DNA from: Geodermatophilus saharensis
GTDB lineage: Bacteria > Actinomycetota > Actinomycetes > Mycobacteriales > Geodermatophilaceae
DNA: 64,000 bases
Direction: 5' to 3'
Assembly: GCF_900188205.1 (NCBI RefSeq)
Contig: NZ_FZOH01000002.1
Span: forward strand, 62,001-126,000
Made by a program: the position numbers and the translations under genes. The notes under the pieces were generated by a model. The model saw only the letters and a program-made list of their open reading frames with translations, did not search any database and had not been told where the DNA came from. Below are positions 8,896 through 17,134 of the stretch, piece after piece. Within the stretch, counting starts at the first letter, position 1. Every line of letters begins with the position of its first letter.

Positions 8896-10683
8896 GTGCC
8901 CGCCGTCGCCGTCGTGCTGCCCGCCGAGGAGTGGACGGCGCGGGCCGCCGCCCACGAGGCGCGGGTGCAGCGGTGGACCGCACCGCACCGGGAGCGCCGG
9001 CAGCGGGGCGAGAGCCACCCGGTGCTGGACTTCCTGTTCACCTACTACTCCGAGACGCCCGGTCGGCTGCGCCGCTGGCACCCCGGGCCGGCAGCCGCGC
9101 TGGCGCCGTCCCCCGACGGGCCGGCACCGCACGCCGCCTGGCGGTCCTACGCCACCGCTGACGACGGCACGGTGGGCCTCGACGTCGCCGGCTACCTCGC
9201 CGAGCGCGGGAGCACCGTGCGCTTCGTACGCGACCTGCTGGCGGCCACCGCCTCGCGGCCGCCGCAGACCGGCTGCCTCGGCCTGCACGAGTGGGCGATG
9301 GTCTACCGCGCCGACGAGCGCCGGCACGCCGTGCCGCTGCGGCTGGGCCGGGCGGGCACCGACGCCGTCGTGGAGTCGCACCCCGTCCGCTGCAGCCACG
9401 TCGACGCCTACCGGTTCTTCACCCCCGACGCCGTCGGCCTCAACCGGCTGCGGCCGACGCGGCAGACGCAGGTGGCGATGGAGCAGCCCGGCTGCCTGCA
9501 CGCGACGATGGACCTCTACAAGTGGGCCTACAAGCTCTCCCCCGCCGTCCCCGGGGAGCTGGTGGCCGACTGCTTCGAGCTCGCCGTCGAGGTGCGCGAG
9601 CTGGACATGCGGGCCTCGCCCTACGACCTCGCCGACCGCGGGTACCCGCCGGTGCGGATCGAGACGCCGGAGGGCAAGGCGGAGTACGTGGCCGCGCAGC
9701 GGGGGTTCGCCCGCCGCGCCGCCCCGCTGCGGCAGCGGCTGGTCGACCTCTGCGACACCCTGCTCACGTCCCAGCTCACCGCCGCGTGGCCTGGATCGCC
9801 TCCCACGGTCACCCGTGCGCCGGCCGCACCGTCCGCCGGCGCACCGTACGGTCGGGGCGTGACCCCACCGCGCCCGGACCGCTGGCTGAGACTCGACGGG
9901 ACGACGAACACGCGCGACCTCGGCGGCCTGCCCACCACCGACGGCGGCACCACCGCCTTCGGCCGGGTGCTGCGCAGCGACAACCTGCAGACCCTCAGCG
10001 ACGACGACCTGCGCCGGCTGGCCGAGCTGCCGCTGCGCGACGTCATCGACCTGCGCACCACCGCGGAGGTGCTGCTGGAGGGCCGCGGTCCGCTGCGCGC
10101 GGTGGAGGGCGTCACCCACCGGCACCTGAGCCTGCTGCCGGAGAAGGGCCACCACACCGACGTCTTCGCCGTGGAGGAGGACGACGTCCCCGACCTGCCC
10201 GCGGACTGGGCGGAGACCGTGCTGCCGCGGCAGACCACCGAGGCCGACGAGGTCGAGCCGCCGGCGGTGCGCTCCTACCTGGGCTACCTGCACCACCGGC
10301 CGGAGAACGTCCTCGCGGCGCTGCGGGTGATCGCCGGTGGCGAGGGCGCGGCGGTGGTGCACTGCGCCGCGGGCAAGGACCGCACCGGCGTGGTGGTGGT
10401 GTTCGCGCTGGCCGCGGCTGGGGTGCCGCACGAGGAGATCGTCGCCGACTACGCGATGACCGCCGACGTCATCGACGCGCTGGTGGCCAAGCTGCGGACC
10501 TCGCCCACCTACGCCGAGGACATGACCAACCGCGACGTCGCCAGCCACACCCCGCGCGCGGGGACGATGCGGCGGCTGCTGCAGATCCTCGACGAGCGGC
10601 ACGGCGGCCCGCTGGGGTGGCTCACCGAGCACGGCTTCGGCCCCGACGAGCAGGCCGCCCTCCGGTCGCGCCTGCGCGGTTAG
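8896..10683 (+). CDS. 3-methyladenine DNA glycosylase-like protein, frame continuous with tyrosine phosphatase
   Basis: The first ~300 residues match an actinobacterial family labelled 3-methyladenine DNA glycosylase (SHPVLDFLFTYYSETPGRLRRWHPG, TMDLYKWAYKLSP); this enzymatic label is weakly founded. No stop separates it from the phosphatase that follows: a Pro/Ala/Ser-rich linker of about 30 residues (near 292-321) joins them, giving 596 residues. GTG at 8896 has TACCCT six bases upstream. Either a true two-domain protein, or two genes where the first lost its stop. A TGA in another frame overlaps the phosphatase GTG (9859-9862), the usual coupling signature, hinting at a former separate gene or a frameshift. 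Confidence 0.6.
   Translation: MPAVAVVLPAEEWTARAAAHEARVQRWTAPHRERRQRGESHPVLDFLFTYYSETPGRLRRWHPGPAAALAPSPDGPAPHAAWRSYATADDGTVGLDVAGYLAERGSTVRFVRDLLAATASRPPQTGCLGLHEWAMVYRADERRHAVPLRLGRAGTDAVVESHPVRCSHVDAYRFFTPDAVGLNRLRPTRQTQVAMEQPGCLHATMDLYKWAYKLSPAVPGELVADCFELAVEVRELDMRASPYDLADRGYPPVRIETPEGKAEYVAAQRGFARRAAPLRQRLVDLCDTLLTSQLTAAWPGSPPTVTRAPAAPSAGAPYGRGVTPPRPDRWLRLDGTTNTRDLGGLPTTDGGTTAFGRVLRSDNLQTLSDDDLRRLAELPLRDVIDLRTTAEVLLEGRGPLRAVEGVTHRHLSLLPEKGHHTDVFAVEEDDVPDLPADWAETVLPRQTTEADEVEPPAVRSYLGYLHHRPENVLAALRVIAGGEGAAVVHCAAGKDRTGVVVVFALAAAGVPHEEIVADYAMTADVIDALVAKLRTSPTYAEDMTNRDVASHTPRAGTMRRLLQILDERHGGPLGWLTEHGFGPDEQAALRSRLRG
9859..10683 (+). CDS. tyrosine/serine protein phosphatase (alternative separate start)
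   Basis: Phosphatase of the PtpB-like Y_phosphatase3 family. From GTG 9859 it is 274 residues: NTRDLGGLPT near the N-terminus, FGRVLRSDNLQ, and the P-loop HCAAGKDRTG with nucleophile Cys169 and Arg175. It may hydrolyse phosphotyrosine or phosphoinositide-like substrates. A TACGGT box ends six bases before this GTG, as seen before many genes here, so independent expression is plausible even though the upstream frame is open into it. Its TAG overlaps the stop of the convergent diguanylate cyclase. Confidence 0.65.
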   Translation: MTPPRPDRWLRLDGTTNTRDLGGLPTTDGGTTAFGRVLRSDNLQTLSDDDLRRLAELPLRDVIDLRTTAEVLLEGRGPLRAVEGVTHRHLSLLPEKGHHTDVFAVEEDDVPDLPADWAETVLPRQTTEADEVEPPAVRSYLGYLHHRPENVLAALRVIAGGEGAAVVHCAAGKDRTGVVVVFALAAAGVPHEEIVADYAMTADVIDALVAKLRTSPTYAEDMTNRDVASHTPRAGTMRRLLQILDERHGGPLGWLTEHGFGPDEQAALRSRLRG

Positions 10684-12803
10684 TCCGCCGGGCGGGGAGC
10701 GGGGGCCGTCGGCCGCTCGCGGTGCTTGTGCCGGTACATGGCGGCGTCGGCGTCGCGCAGCAGCCGCTCGGCGACCGCCGACGGGTCGTCCGCCACGCCG
10801 GAGTGCACGGCCACCCCGGTGCTGGTGCCGACGTCGACCGGGGTGCCCTCCAGCCGAAACGGCTCGGCGAACGCCCCGGCCACCCGCGCGACCACCGCGT
10901 CCGCGGCGCGGGCTCCCGACAGGCGCGGCACCAGGACGGCGAACTCGTCGCCGCTGAGCCGCCCGATGGTGTCCCCGGGCCGGACGGCGGCGCGCAGCCG
11001 CGCCGACACCTGCCGCAGCAGCTCGTCGCCGGCCGCGTGGCCGAGGGTGTCGTTGACCGCCTTGAACCGGTCGAGGTCGCAGAACAGCACCCCGACGTGC
11101 CCGGACCCCGGTGAGGCGGCCAGCGCGGAGACCAGCCGCTCGCGGAACAGGACCCGGTTGGGCAGGCCGGTGAGGGCGTCGTGGGTGGCCTGGTGGCGGA
11201 CGGTCTCCAGCAGCCGGGCCTTCTGCAGCGCCGTCGACGCCTGGTCGCCGGCACCGCGCAGGCGGGTGAGCACGTCGGCGTCCAGGGCGCCGCTGACCTC
11301 CCCGGTCGTCCAGCTGGCGGTGACGACGCCGAGGAAGGTGCTGCCGGCCAGCAGCGGGACGGCGACGACGTCGGTGAGGGTGAGCGCGGTGAGCAGGTCG
11401 CGCAGCGGGGCGCTGGCGCCGGCGGTGCTGACGACCTGCGGGGTGCGGTCGGTGAGCATGCCGAACAGCTCGGGCACGTCCTCGGCCCGCAGCGACGTGG
11501 CGCGCATGATCGCGTCCTGCTGCGGGGGCAGCCCGACCGTGGCAGCCGTGGCGAGCGTCCCGGTGGCGGGGTCCCAGAGCATGACGGCGGCGTTGCCGCA
11601 GCCCACGATGCCGGGCAGCGCGCCGGCGACGACCTGGCAGATCCCCGTGGCGTCGGCGGCCTGCGCGAGGCCGTGGGCCAGCTCGAGCAGCGCACCGGCG
11701 CGGCGCGCCTCCGCCCGGCTGGCCTCCACCGCCATCACCAGGTCCAGCGCCGCCGCGGCGTGGCCGGCGTACGCGGCCAGCATCTGGCGTTCGTCCCCGA
11801 GCCCTCCCTCGGCGGAGCGGCCGAGCGCGGCCAGCCGGCCGTGGGTCCGCCGCGCGGAGGCGACGTCGACCACGACCGAGCCGGGACCGAGGTCCTCACC
11901 GGCCAGGAGCCGGGCGGCCAGCGCGGGGACGTCGGCGGCGGGCAGGCCGGAGCTGTGCACCAGCGGCGGGCCGCCGCGGGGGGATGAGACGGCGAGCAGG
12001 TAGGCGGGTGCGAGCACCGCGGCGGCGGCGCGCTCGACGATGCGCGGCAGGACGCTGTCGAGGTCCTCGCCGTCGACGAGGTCGGTCGCCGCGGACTGCA
12101 GGGCGCGGACCTGGCTGCGCAGGGCGACGAGCTCGGCGTCGGCCGCCACCTCGCTGCGGCGCCGCCACGGCAGGCGCGACCGGCGGTCCCAGGAGAGCCG
12201 GTACACGCAGGCGTCGGCGCCGGAGGACTCGCACTCGTCGTGGACCACCTGCGCCGGCGCCAGGCCGAAGACGGTGGGGACCATGCTGATCAGGCCCCGC
12301 GCGTAGTCGCAGTCCAGCCGCGAGTGCACGTAGCCCTCGTGCAGCCGGTACCGGATGGTCGCCGACGTCGCGTCGGAGTGCAGGACCTCCATCGTGGAGG
12401 TGGTGGAGAAGTTGGCGACGGCGCGCGGCAGCCGGGCGTAGACCTGGCGCGGTGAGCCCATCGCGCGCACCAGCACGACCACGCTGGGGTTCATGCCGGT
12501 GCGCAGCGACTCGGCGCCCACCCGGAACATGGCGCCCGGGTCCCCGAGGACGTCGGTCGCGGCGGTGAACAGCCGGATGCGGGTGTCGTAGCTGGTCCAG
12601 GTCGAGGGCTCGGCGAGCTCCTCGGCCGTGAACGGCACGCCCGCCCGGCGCAGCAGCTCCTGCACCGCGGCCTCACCGCTCTGCTCGCGCACGAAGGCGA
12701 GCAGCAGCCCGGTCGTCGCTCCGGAGGTCTCGTGGGCCTCGACCGGCGCGTCGTCGTCCCCCGGCCGGCTGGGGGACGGGCCGCCCCGGCGTCGTGCAGT
12801 CAC
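10680..12803 (-). CDS. diguanylate cyclase with sensory N-terminus and GAF domains
   Basis: 707 residues predicted to make c-di-GMP. The C-terminal GGDEF domain (about 535-700) has DALTGLPNR and the active-site loop SGDEF (Asp619). No EAL domain is present. The middle holds one or two GAF-like domains (about 235-520). The first ~210 residues look like a V4R/heme-NO-type sensor: a helical part and an end with Cys in DECESSGADACVYRLSW. Soluble, so it probably senses an internal ligand. GTG start; no clear ribosome site. Ends tail-to-tail overlapping the phosphatase gene. Confidence 0.85.
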   Translation of the reverse strand: MTARRRGGPSPSRPGDDDAPVEAHETSGATTGLLLAFVREQSGEAAVQELLRRAGVPFTAEELAEPSTWTSYDTRIRLFTAATDVLGDPGAMFRVGAESLRTGMNPSVVVLVRAMGSPRQVYARLPRAVANFSTTSTMEVLHSDATSATIRYRLHEGYVHSRLDCDYARGLISMVPTVFGLAPAQVVHDECESSGADACVYRLSWDRRSRLPWRRRSEVAADAELVALRSQVRALQSAATDLVDGEDLDSVLPRIVERAAAAVLAPAYLLAVSSPRGGPPLVHSSGLPAADVPALAARLLAGEDLGPGSVVVDVASARRTHGRLAALGRSAEGGLGDERQMLAAYAGHAAAALDLVMAVEASRAEARRAGALLELAHGLAQAADATGICQVVAGALPGIVGCGNAAVMLWDPATGTLATAATVGLPPQQDAIMRATSLRAEDVPELFGMLTDRTPQVVSTAGASAPLRDLLTALTLTDVVAVPLLAGSTFLGVVTASWTTGEVSGALDADVLTRLRGAGDQASTALQKARLLETVRHQATHDALTGLPNRVLFRERLVSALAASPGSGHVGVLFCDLDRFKAVNDTLGHAAGDELLRQVSARLRAAVRPGDTIGRLSGDEFAVLVPRLSGARAADAVVARVAGAFAEPFRLEGTPVDVGTSTGVAVHSGVADDPSAVAERLLRDADAAMYRHKHRERPTAPAPRPAD

Positions 12804-12879
12804 ACGAGGGGGATCGGCACCGCCCGGTCCGGGGTTGAGCCGCCGACCCGAAGGGGGGAGGTGGCCCCGGACAGCGGAC

Positions 12880-12908
12880 GGCCCCGGGCTGCGGAGCAGA
12901 CCGGGGCC
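12880..12908 (-). terminator. hairpin terminator
   Basis: Perfect 8-bp arms GGCCCCGG (12880-12887) and CCGGGGCC (12901-12908) with a 13-base loop lie downstream of the small gene at 12949-13086 and upstream of the diguanylate cyclase, both on the minus strand. It probably separates the two transcripts. Confidence 0.55.
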
Positions 12909-12948
12909 AGGTGACGCGCTGGAGGAGCCTCCGTGGGGAGGTCCTTCG

Positions 12949-13086
12949 TCAGAAGCCGCTGTTGTTGGCCATCGTCAGCAGCTCGTCGCGCATCGCGGGG
13001 CTGCTGGAACGGGCGAGCGCGCGCTCGAGGGCGCGCCGCGTGCGGGTGGCCTGCCGGCGCTTGCGCCAGGTGGTGGTGATCGTCAT
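12949..13086 (-). CDS. small basic helical protein
   Basis: 45 residues, N-terminal half very Arg-rich (TTTWRKRRQATRTRRALERA) and predicted helical, then a polar end. ATG chosen because GAGGAG lies 7 bases upstream; the frame extends further without a plausible start. It could bind nucleic acid or membranes by charge, but nothing identifies it. Its stop is followed by a structured element resembling the 3'-end family described at 32.3, 41.8 and 45.9 kb. Confidence 0.65.
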   Translation of the reverse strand: MTITTTWRKRRQATRTRRALERALARSSSPAMRDELLTMANNSGF

Positions 13087-13175
13087 GTCCGTCTCCTCTT
13101 CGGTGCCGTCGCGGGGTGCACCAGTAGTAAAGCAGGCGCGGCACTGATTGTTCCGTCGATCCGTAGGGAGCGTCA

Positions 13176-13691
13176 TCACATTTCCGACGATCGTTCACCC
13201 GAGGGAGGGAGTTCGGGCGACCGGGGCTGCACCGACAGGCGGCGTTCGCGCCGGGCGCGGGCGCGGGCGTGGGCCGCCCGCAGCAGGTCGCCGACCGCCC
13301 CGGCGGTCCGCGGTCCCGGGTCCACGACGGCGACCCAGCCGAGGTGCCCGTAGACGGGGTGGGCGAGGACGGTGTCGGGCACCGCGGGGCCGGCGTCGCC
13401 CGGCACCGGCTCCCCTGGCGCCCGTCCGGTCCACCGGGAGTGGTCGGCAGCGCTCGCGGCGATGTTGAGCCGGAACGCCCCGGGACGGTCCAGCCCCGCC
13501 GCCGGCTCCCCGGGGAGGTCCTTGGTGACCACGGTGGCGAAGGGCTGCGTGCGCGGCACGACCCCGTCGGGCGCGTAGTGGAAGAACAGGTCACCCCACG
13601 CGGCCTCGGGCGAGCCGTCACCGGGACCGGGGCGCAGCGTCAGCACCCCGCCCAGCGACTCGACCAGGCCGACGACGTCGTCGATGCTCAT
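13176..13691 (-). CDS. DUF6194 family protein
   Basis: 171 residues, soluble. The opening (IDDVVGLVESLGGVLTLRPG, then WGDLFFHYAPDG and TVVTKDLPGE) matches a family I know as DUF6194, with unknown function and a compact alpha/beta fold. The last ~30 residues are Arg/Pro/Ser-rich and look like a poorly conserved tail. Divergent from the MerR regulator with 78 bases between them, which may be a shared control region. Confidence 0.8.
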   Translation of the reverse strand: MSIDDVVGLVESLGGVLTLRPGPGDGSPEAAWGDLFFHYAPDGVVPRTQPFATVVTKDLPGEPAAGLDRPGAFRLNIAASAADHSRWTGRAPGEPVPGDAGPAVPDTVLAHPVYGHLGWVAVVDPGPRTAGAVGDLLRAAHARARARRERRLSVQPRSPELPPSGERSSEM

Positions 13692-13769
13692 GCGTCCGGC
13701 GCTCACGGGTTCGAGCGTGACACTCAGGTCCCTGTGGAGGGTCCGGCGCGGTCGACCAGGGAGGACGCG

Positions 13770-14477
13770 GTGCGGAGTCGCAGATCGGGTCTGCGCACGG
13801 TCGACGTCGCGCGGCAGGCCGGGTGCTCGGTGCAGCAGGTCCGCGACCTCGAGCGCGAGGGCGTCCTGCCCCCGGTGGCGCGGACCGCGGCGGGCCACCG
13901 CGTCCTCACCGCGACCCACGTGCAGGCCGCCCTGGCCCACCGGGCGTTCGCCGCGGCGGTCGGCCCCGGCGAGGCCGTCCGCATCGTGCGGACGGCGAAC
14001 CGGGGGCCGCTCGGGGAGCTCCTCGCCCTCCTCGACGGCGCCCACGCGCGGCTGCACACCGAGCGCCGGGACCTGCGGCTGGCACAGGAGGCGGCGCGGG
14101 CGATCGCCGCCGAGCCGATCGACGAGCCCCGCCCCGCGGACGCGATGGGCATCGGCGAGCTCGCTGACGCGCTCGGGGTGCGGCCCTCGACGCTGCGCCA
14201 CTGGGACGCCGAGGGCCTGGTGGTCCCCCGCCGCGTGCTGCCCGGCCGAGCGCGGACGTACGCGCCCGACGACGTCCGCGACGCCCGCCTCGTGCACCAG
14301 CTGCGCCTGGCCGGCTACGGGATCGGCGCGCTGCGCGAGCTGCTGCCCGCCCTGCGGCGGGCGACCCGCCGGGAGGAGGCCACGGCCGCGCTGGCCGCCC
14401 GCTCCCGGGAGGTCGACCGCCGGTCGCGGGCACTGCTGACCGGCACCGCCCGGCTGGAGGCCCTGCTCGAGCGGTAG
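13770..14477 (+). CDS. MerR-family regulator with two HTH domains
   Basis: 235 residues. Residues 6-45 (LRTVDVARQAGCSVQQVRDLEREG) and about 126-165 (MGIGELADALGVRPSTLRHWDAEG) are both MerR-type winged helices; the second is followed by RVLPGRARTYAPDDVRDARLV and a coiled coil. Tandem MerR HTHs in one chain are unusual since family members normally dimerise with one each. GTG with GGAGGA six bases upstream. No Cys-rich metal site is seen. Divergent from DUF6194, a possible target. Confidence 0.8.
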   Translation: MRSRRSGLRTVDVARQAGCSVQQVRDLEREGVLPPVARTAAGHRVLTATHVQAALAHRAFAAAVGPGEAVRIVRTANRGPLGELLALLDGAHARLHTERRDLRLAQEAARAIAAEPIDEPRPADAMGIGELADALGVRPSTLRHWDAEGLVVPRRVLPGRARTYAPDDVRDARLVHQLRLAGYGIGALRELLPALRRATRREEATAALAARSREVDRRSRALLTGTARLEALLER

Positions 14478-14494
14478 CGCCGTGCGGGCGGGTC

Positions 14495-16204
14495 TCAGCC
14501 GCGGGTGAGCACGGCCCGGGCCGCCGCACGCGCGGCGCGCGGGTCGTCGGCGGCCAGCGCCGCCTCCCCCGCCTCCCGGCAGGCGCCGGAGTCCACCCCG
14601 GCCAGCCGGGCGCCGACGCCGGCGACCGCCGGGGCCGCACAGGACAGCGAGGTCACCCCCAGACCGACGAGCACGCACGCCAGCAGCGGGTCGGCGGCGG
14701 CCTCCCCGCAGACCCCGACCGGCTTGCCGGCCCGCCGGCCCGCTGCCGCGGTGGCGGCCACCAGCGCGAGCAGCGCCGGCTGCCACGGGTCGGTGAGGTC
14801 GGCCAGGTCGGCGGAGAGCCGGTCGGCGGCCAGCGCGTACTGCGACAGGTCGTTGGTGCCGATCGACAGGAAGTCGACGTGCCGGAGGAACCGGTCGGCC
14901 AGCAGCGCCACCGACGGCACCTCGACCATCACCCCGGGCACCAGCCCGCGCTCGCGCACCCGGCCGGCGAAGTCGGCGGCCTCGGCGACGGTGGCCACCA
15001 TCGGCGCCATCACCCACGGCGCGGCGCCGGTGCGGCGGGCGGCCTCGGCGACGGCGTCGAGCTGGCGGTCGAGCAGCCCGGGGTCGCGGCGGGCCACCCG
15101 CAGGCCGCGCACGCCGAGCGCCGGGTTGGCCTCCTCCGGCGGGGTCGCGAACTCCAGCGGCTTGTCCGACCCGGCGTCGAGGGTCCGGAGCACGACGCGG
15201 CGGCCGGCCGCGGCCTCGAACACCTCCGCGTAGCCCCGCGCCTGCTCCTCGACGGTGGGCTCGGCGGCCCGCCCGAGGAAGGCCAGCTCGGTGCGGAACA
15301 GCCCGACCCCCTCGGCGTGGGCGGCCACGGCGGCGCGGGTCCCCGCGCCGTCCTGGACGTTGGCCAGCACCGGCACGGCCACGCCGTCGCGGGTCGCGGC
15401 CGGTCCGCGGTAGCCGGCCAGTGCCTCGGCCTGGCGCCGGGCGGCGGCGACCTGGGCAGCGGCCGACCGCGGCTCCGGGTCGACGGTGACGGTGCCCTCC
15501 TCGGCGTCGAGCAGCACGGTCACGCCCGCGGGGACGGCGTCGAGCCCCTCGACGGCGACCACGAGGGGCAGGTTCAGCTGCCGGGCGATGATCGCGGTGT
15601 GGCTGGTCGTGCCGCCCAGCCGGGTGGCCAGCCCGACGATGCGGGCGGGGTCGAGCCCGGCGGTGTCGGCCGGCGCCAGGTCGTCGGCCAGCAGCACCGA
15701 CGGCGTCTCCGGGGCGGGCACGCCCGGCTCCCCCTGGCCGGTGAGCTCGGCGACGACGCGGTCGCGGACGTCGCGGACGTCGGTGACGCGCTCGGCCATC
15801 ACCCCGCCCAGCGCGGTGAAGACGTCGACGAACTGCTGCGCGGCCTGCACGACGGCGACCGCGGCCGGGGTGCCCGCGTCGATGCGCTGCTCGGCGGCGG
15901 AGAGCAGGCCACGGTCGCGGGCGAGGCCCGCGGTGGCCGACAGGACCTCGGCGGTCATCCCGGTGGCCGCCGCGGCGCGCGCGGCCAGCCGGCCGGCCAC
16001 GGCCTCGGCGGCCGCGGTGAAGCGCGCCCGCTCCTCCGCCCGCGCGGACTCCGGGAGCGTCTCCGCGGACTCGGCGTCGGGCAGCCGGACCGCACCGGCC
16101 GGGCGGACCACCGGCCCGAGGACGACCCCCGGGACGACGGGCGTGCCGGTGAGCACGGGAGCGGTCGCGGACGCGCCGGGGGCGGGAGCAGCGGTGGTGG
16201 ACAT
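14495..16204 (-). CDS. ptsI: phosphotransferase system enzyme I
   Basis: 569 residues, cytoplasmic. Transfers phosphate from PEP to HPr. The phospho-histidine is His202 in GGTTSHTAIIAR; the PEP-binding barrel shows GVGLFRTELAFLGR and the conserved GTNDLSQYALAADR. Length is normal. ATG follows GGAGGTCCGC. It is transcribed divergently from the fruR-fruK-fruA-ptsH genes across a 156-base control region with back-to-back promoters, so all PTS components here are probably co-induced by fructose. Confidence 0.95.
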   Translation of the reverse strand: MSTTAAPAPGASATAPVLTGTPVVPGVVLGPVVRPAGAVRLPDAESAETLPESARAEERARFTAAAEAVAGRLAARAAAATGMTAEVLSATAGLARDRGLLSAAEQRIDAGTPAAVAVVQAAQQFVDVFTALGGVMAERVTDVRDVRDRVVAELTGQGEPGVPAPETPSVLLADDLAPADTAGLDPARIVGLATRLGGTTSHTAIIARQLNLPLVVAVEGLDAVPAGVTVLLDAEEGTVTVDPEPRSAAAQVAAARRQAEALAGYRGPAATRDGVAVPVLANVQDGAGTRAAVAAHAEGVGLFRTELAFLGRAAEPTVEEQARGYAEVFEAAAGRRVVLRTLDAGSDKPLEFATPPEEANPALGVRGLRVARRDPGLLDRQLDAVAEAARRTGAAPWVMAPMVATVAEAADFAGRVRERGLVPGVMVEVPSVALLADRFLRHVDFLSIGTNDLSQYALAADRLSADLADLTDPWQPALLALVAATAAAGRRAGKPVGVCGEAAADPLLACVLVGLGVTSLSCAAPAVAGVGARLAGVDSGACREAGEAALAADDPRAARAAARAVLTRG

Positions 16205-16256
16205 GCGGACCTCCACGTCGGTGGGAACAGGGGGACGCCGTCGTCCGTCGGTGACC

Positions 16257-16302
16257 AGCCTCACGGATGCGTGTTGACTTGTCAATGAATCCCACGTAGA
16301 AC
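16257..16302. promoter_or_regulatory. bidirectional pts/fru promoter with palindromic -35 region
   Basis: TTGACTTGTCAA at 16274-16285 is a palindrome. Read rightwards, TTGACT (16274-16279), a 17-base spacer and TAGAAC (16297-16302) form a good sigma-70 type promoter for fruR. Read leftwards, TTGACA (16285-16280), 17 bases and GAGGCT (16262-16257) form a weaker promoter for ptsI. The two -35 boxes share the palindrome, which may also be the FruR operator. Confidence 0.65.
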
Positions 16303-16366
16303 AACACAGACACAAGTGGCGCCCCACACGATCGGGCAGCCATGCACCGGATGGAGCGAGGTGGAC

Positions 16367-17134
16367 GTGTACGCCGAGGAGCGACAGCAGGCGATCGCCA
16401 CGCTGGTCGTCGAGCAGGGCCGCATCGCGGTCACCGCCGTCGCCGAGCACTTCGGCGTCACCACCGAGACCGTCCGCCGCGACCTCGCCGTCCTGGAGCG
16501 GGCCGGCGTGCTGCGCCGCGTGCACGGTGGTGCGGTGCCGGCCGCGGCACTGAGCCTGGTGGAGACGGCGCTGGCCGAGCGCCACGGCACCCGGGCGGAG
16601 GCCAAGCGGAAGATCGCCGCGGCCGCGCTGGACCTGCTGCCCGGCCCGGGTGGCAGCATCCTGCTCGACGGCGGCAGCTCCACAGCGGCGCTGGCCGAGG
16701 TCCTGCCGACCGACCGCAACCTCTTCGTCGCCACCAACTCGGTGCCGATCGCCGCCCGGCTGGCCACCGTCGCCGGCCTCACGCTGCACGTGCTCGGCGG
16801 GCGGGTCCGCGGGCTCACCCAGTGCGCGGTGGGTGAGACGCCCGTGCGCGCCCTGGCCGACCTGCGCGCCGACGTCGCCTTCCTCGGAACCAACGGCATC
16901 GCCCCCGGCCACGGCCTGACCACTCCTGACGAGGCCGAGGCCTCGGTGAAGCGGGCGATGGTCCGGGCCGGCCAGCGGGTGGTCGTGCTCGCCGACAGCA
17001 GCAAGCTGGGACGCGAGCAGCTCGTGCGCTTCGCCGCGCTCGACGACGTCGACGTGGTGGTCACCGACGGCGAGGCCGACCCCGCCGTCGTCGGGCGCAT
17101 CGAGGACGCCGGCGTCGAGGTCGTGATCGCGTGA
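16367..17134 (+). CDS. fruR: DeoR-family regulator of fructose PTS
   Basis: 255 residues: N-terminal HTH (YAEERQQAIATLVVEQGRIAV, then TTETVRRDLAVLERAG) and DeoR sugar-phosphate sensor domain (LDGGSSTAALAEVL, FLGTNGI, ADSSKLG). It probably senses fructose 1-phosphate and represses the locus. GTG at 16367 gives the usual MYAEERQ start; a GTG two codons earlier is possible. Its stop overlaps fruK start (GTGA). The first gene of the operon, so autoregulation is likely. Confidence 0.88.
   Translation: MYAEERQQAIATLVVEQGRIAVTAVAEHFGVTTETVRRDLAVLERAGVLRRVHGGAVPAAALSLVETALAERHGTRAEAKRKIAAAALDLLPGPGGSILLDGGSSTAALAEVLPTDRNLFVATNSVPIAARLATVAGLTLHVLGGRVRGLTQCAVGETPVRALADLRADVAFLGTNGIAPGHGLTTPDEAEASVKRAMVRAGQRVVVLADSSKLGREQLVRFAALDDVDVVVTDGEADPAVVGRIEDAGVEVVIA

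Noticed and set aside
13700-13735. tRNA-like GGGTTCGAGC stretch
   Set aside because: No matching acceptor, anticodon or D arms around it; it lies in the short divergent control region of the MerR gene.
13176-16343. A 1055-codon minus-strand frame running through DUF6194, MerR and ptsI
   Set aside because: Only its last 171 codons are real (DUF6194). The rest is a shadow of ptsI in another frame and of the MerR gene on the other strand.
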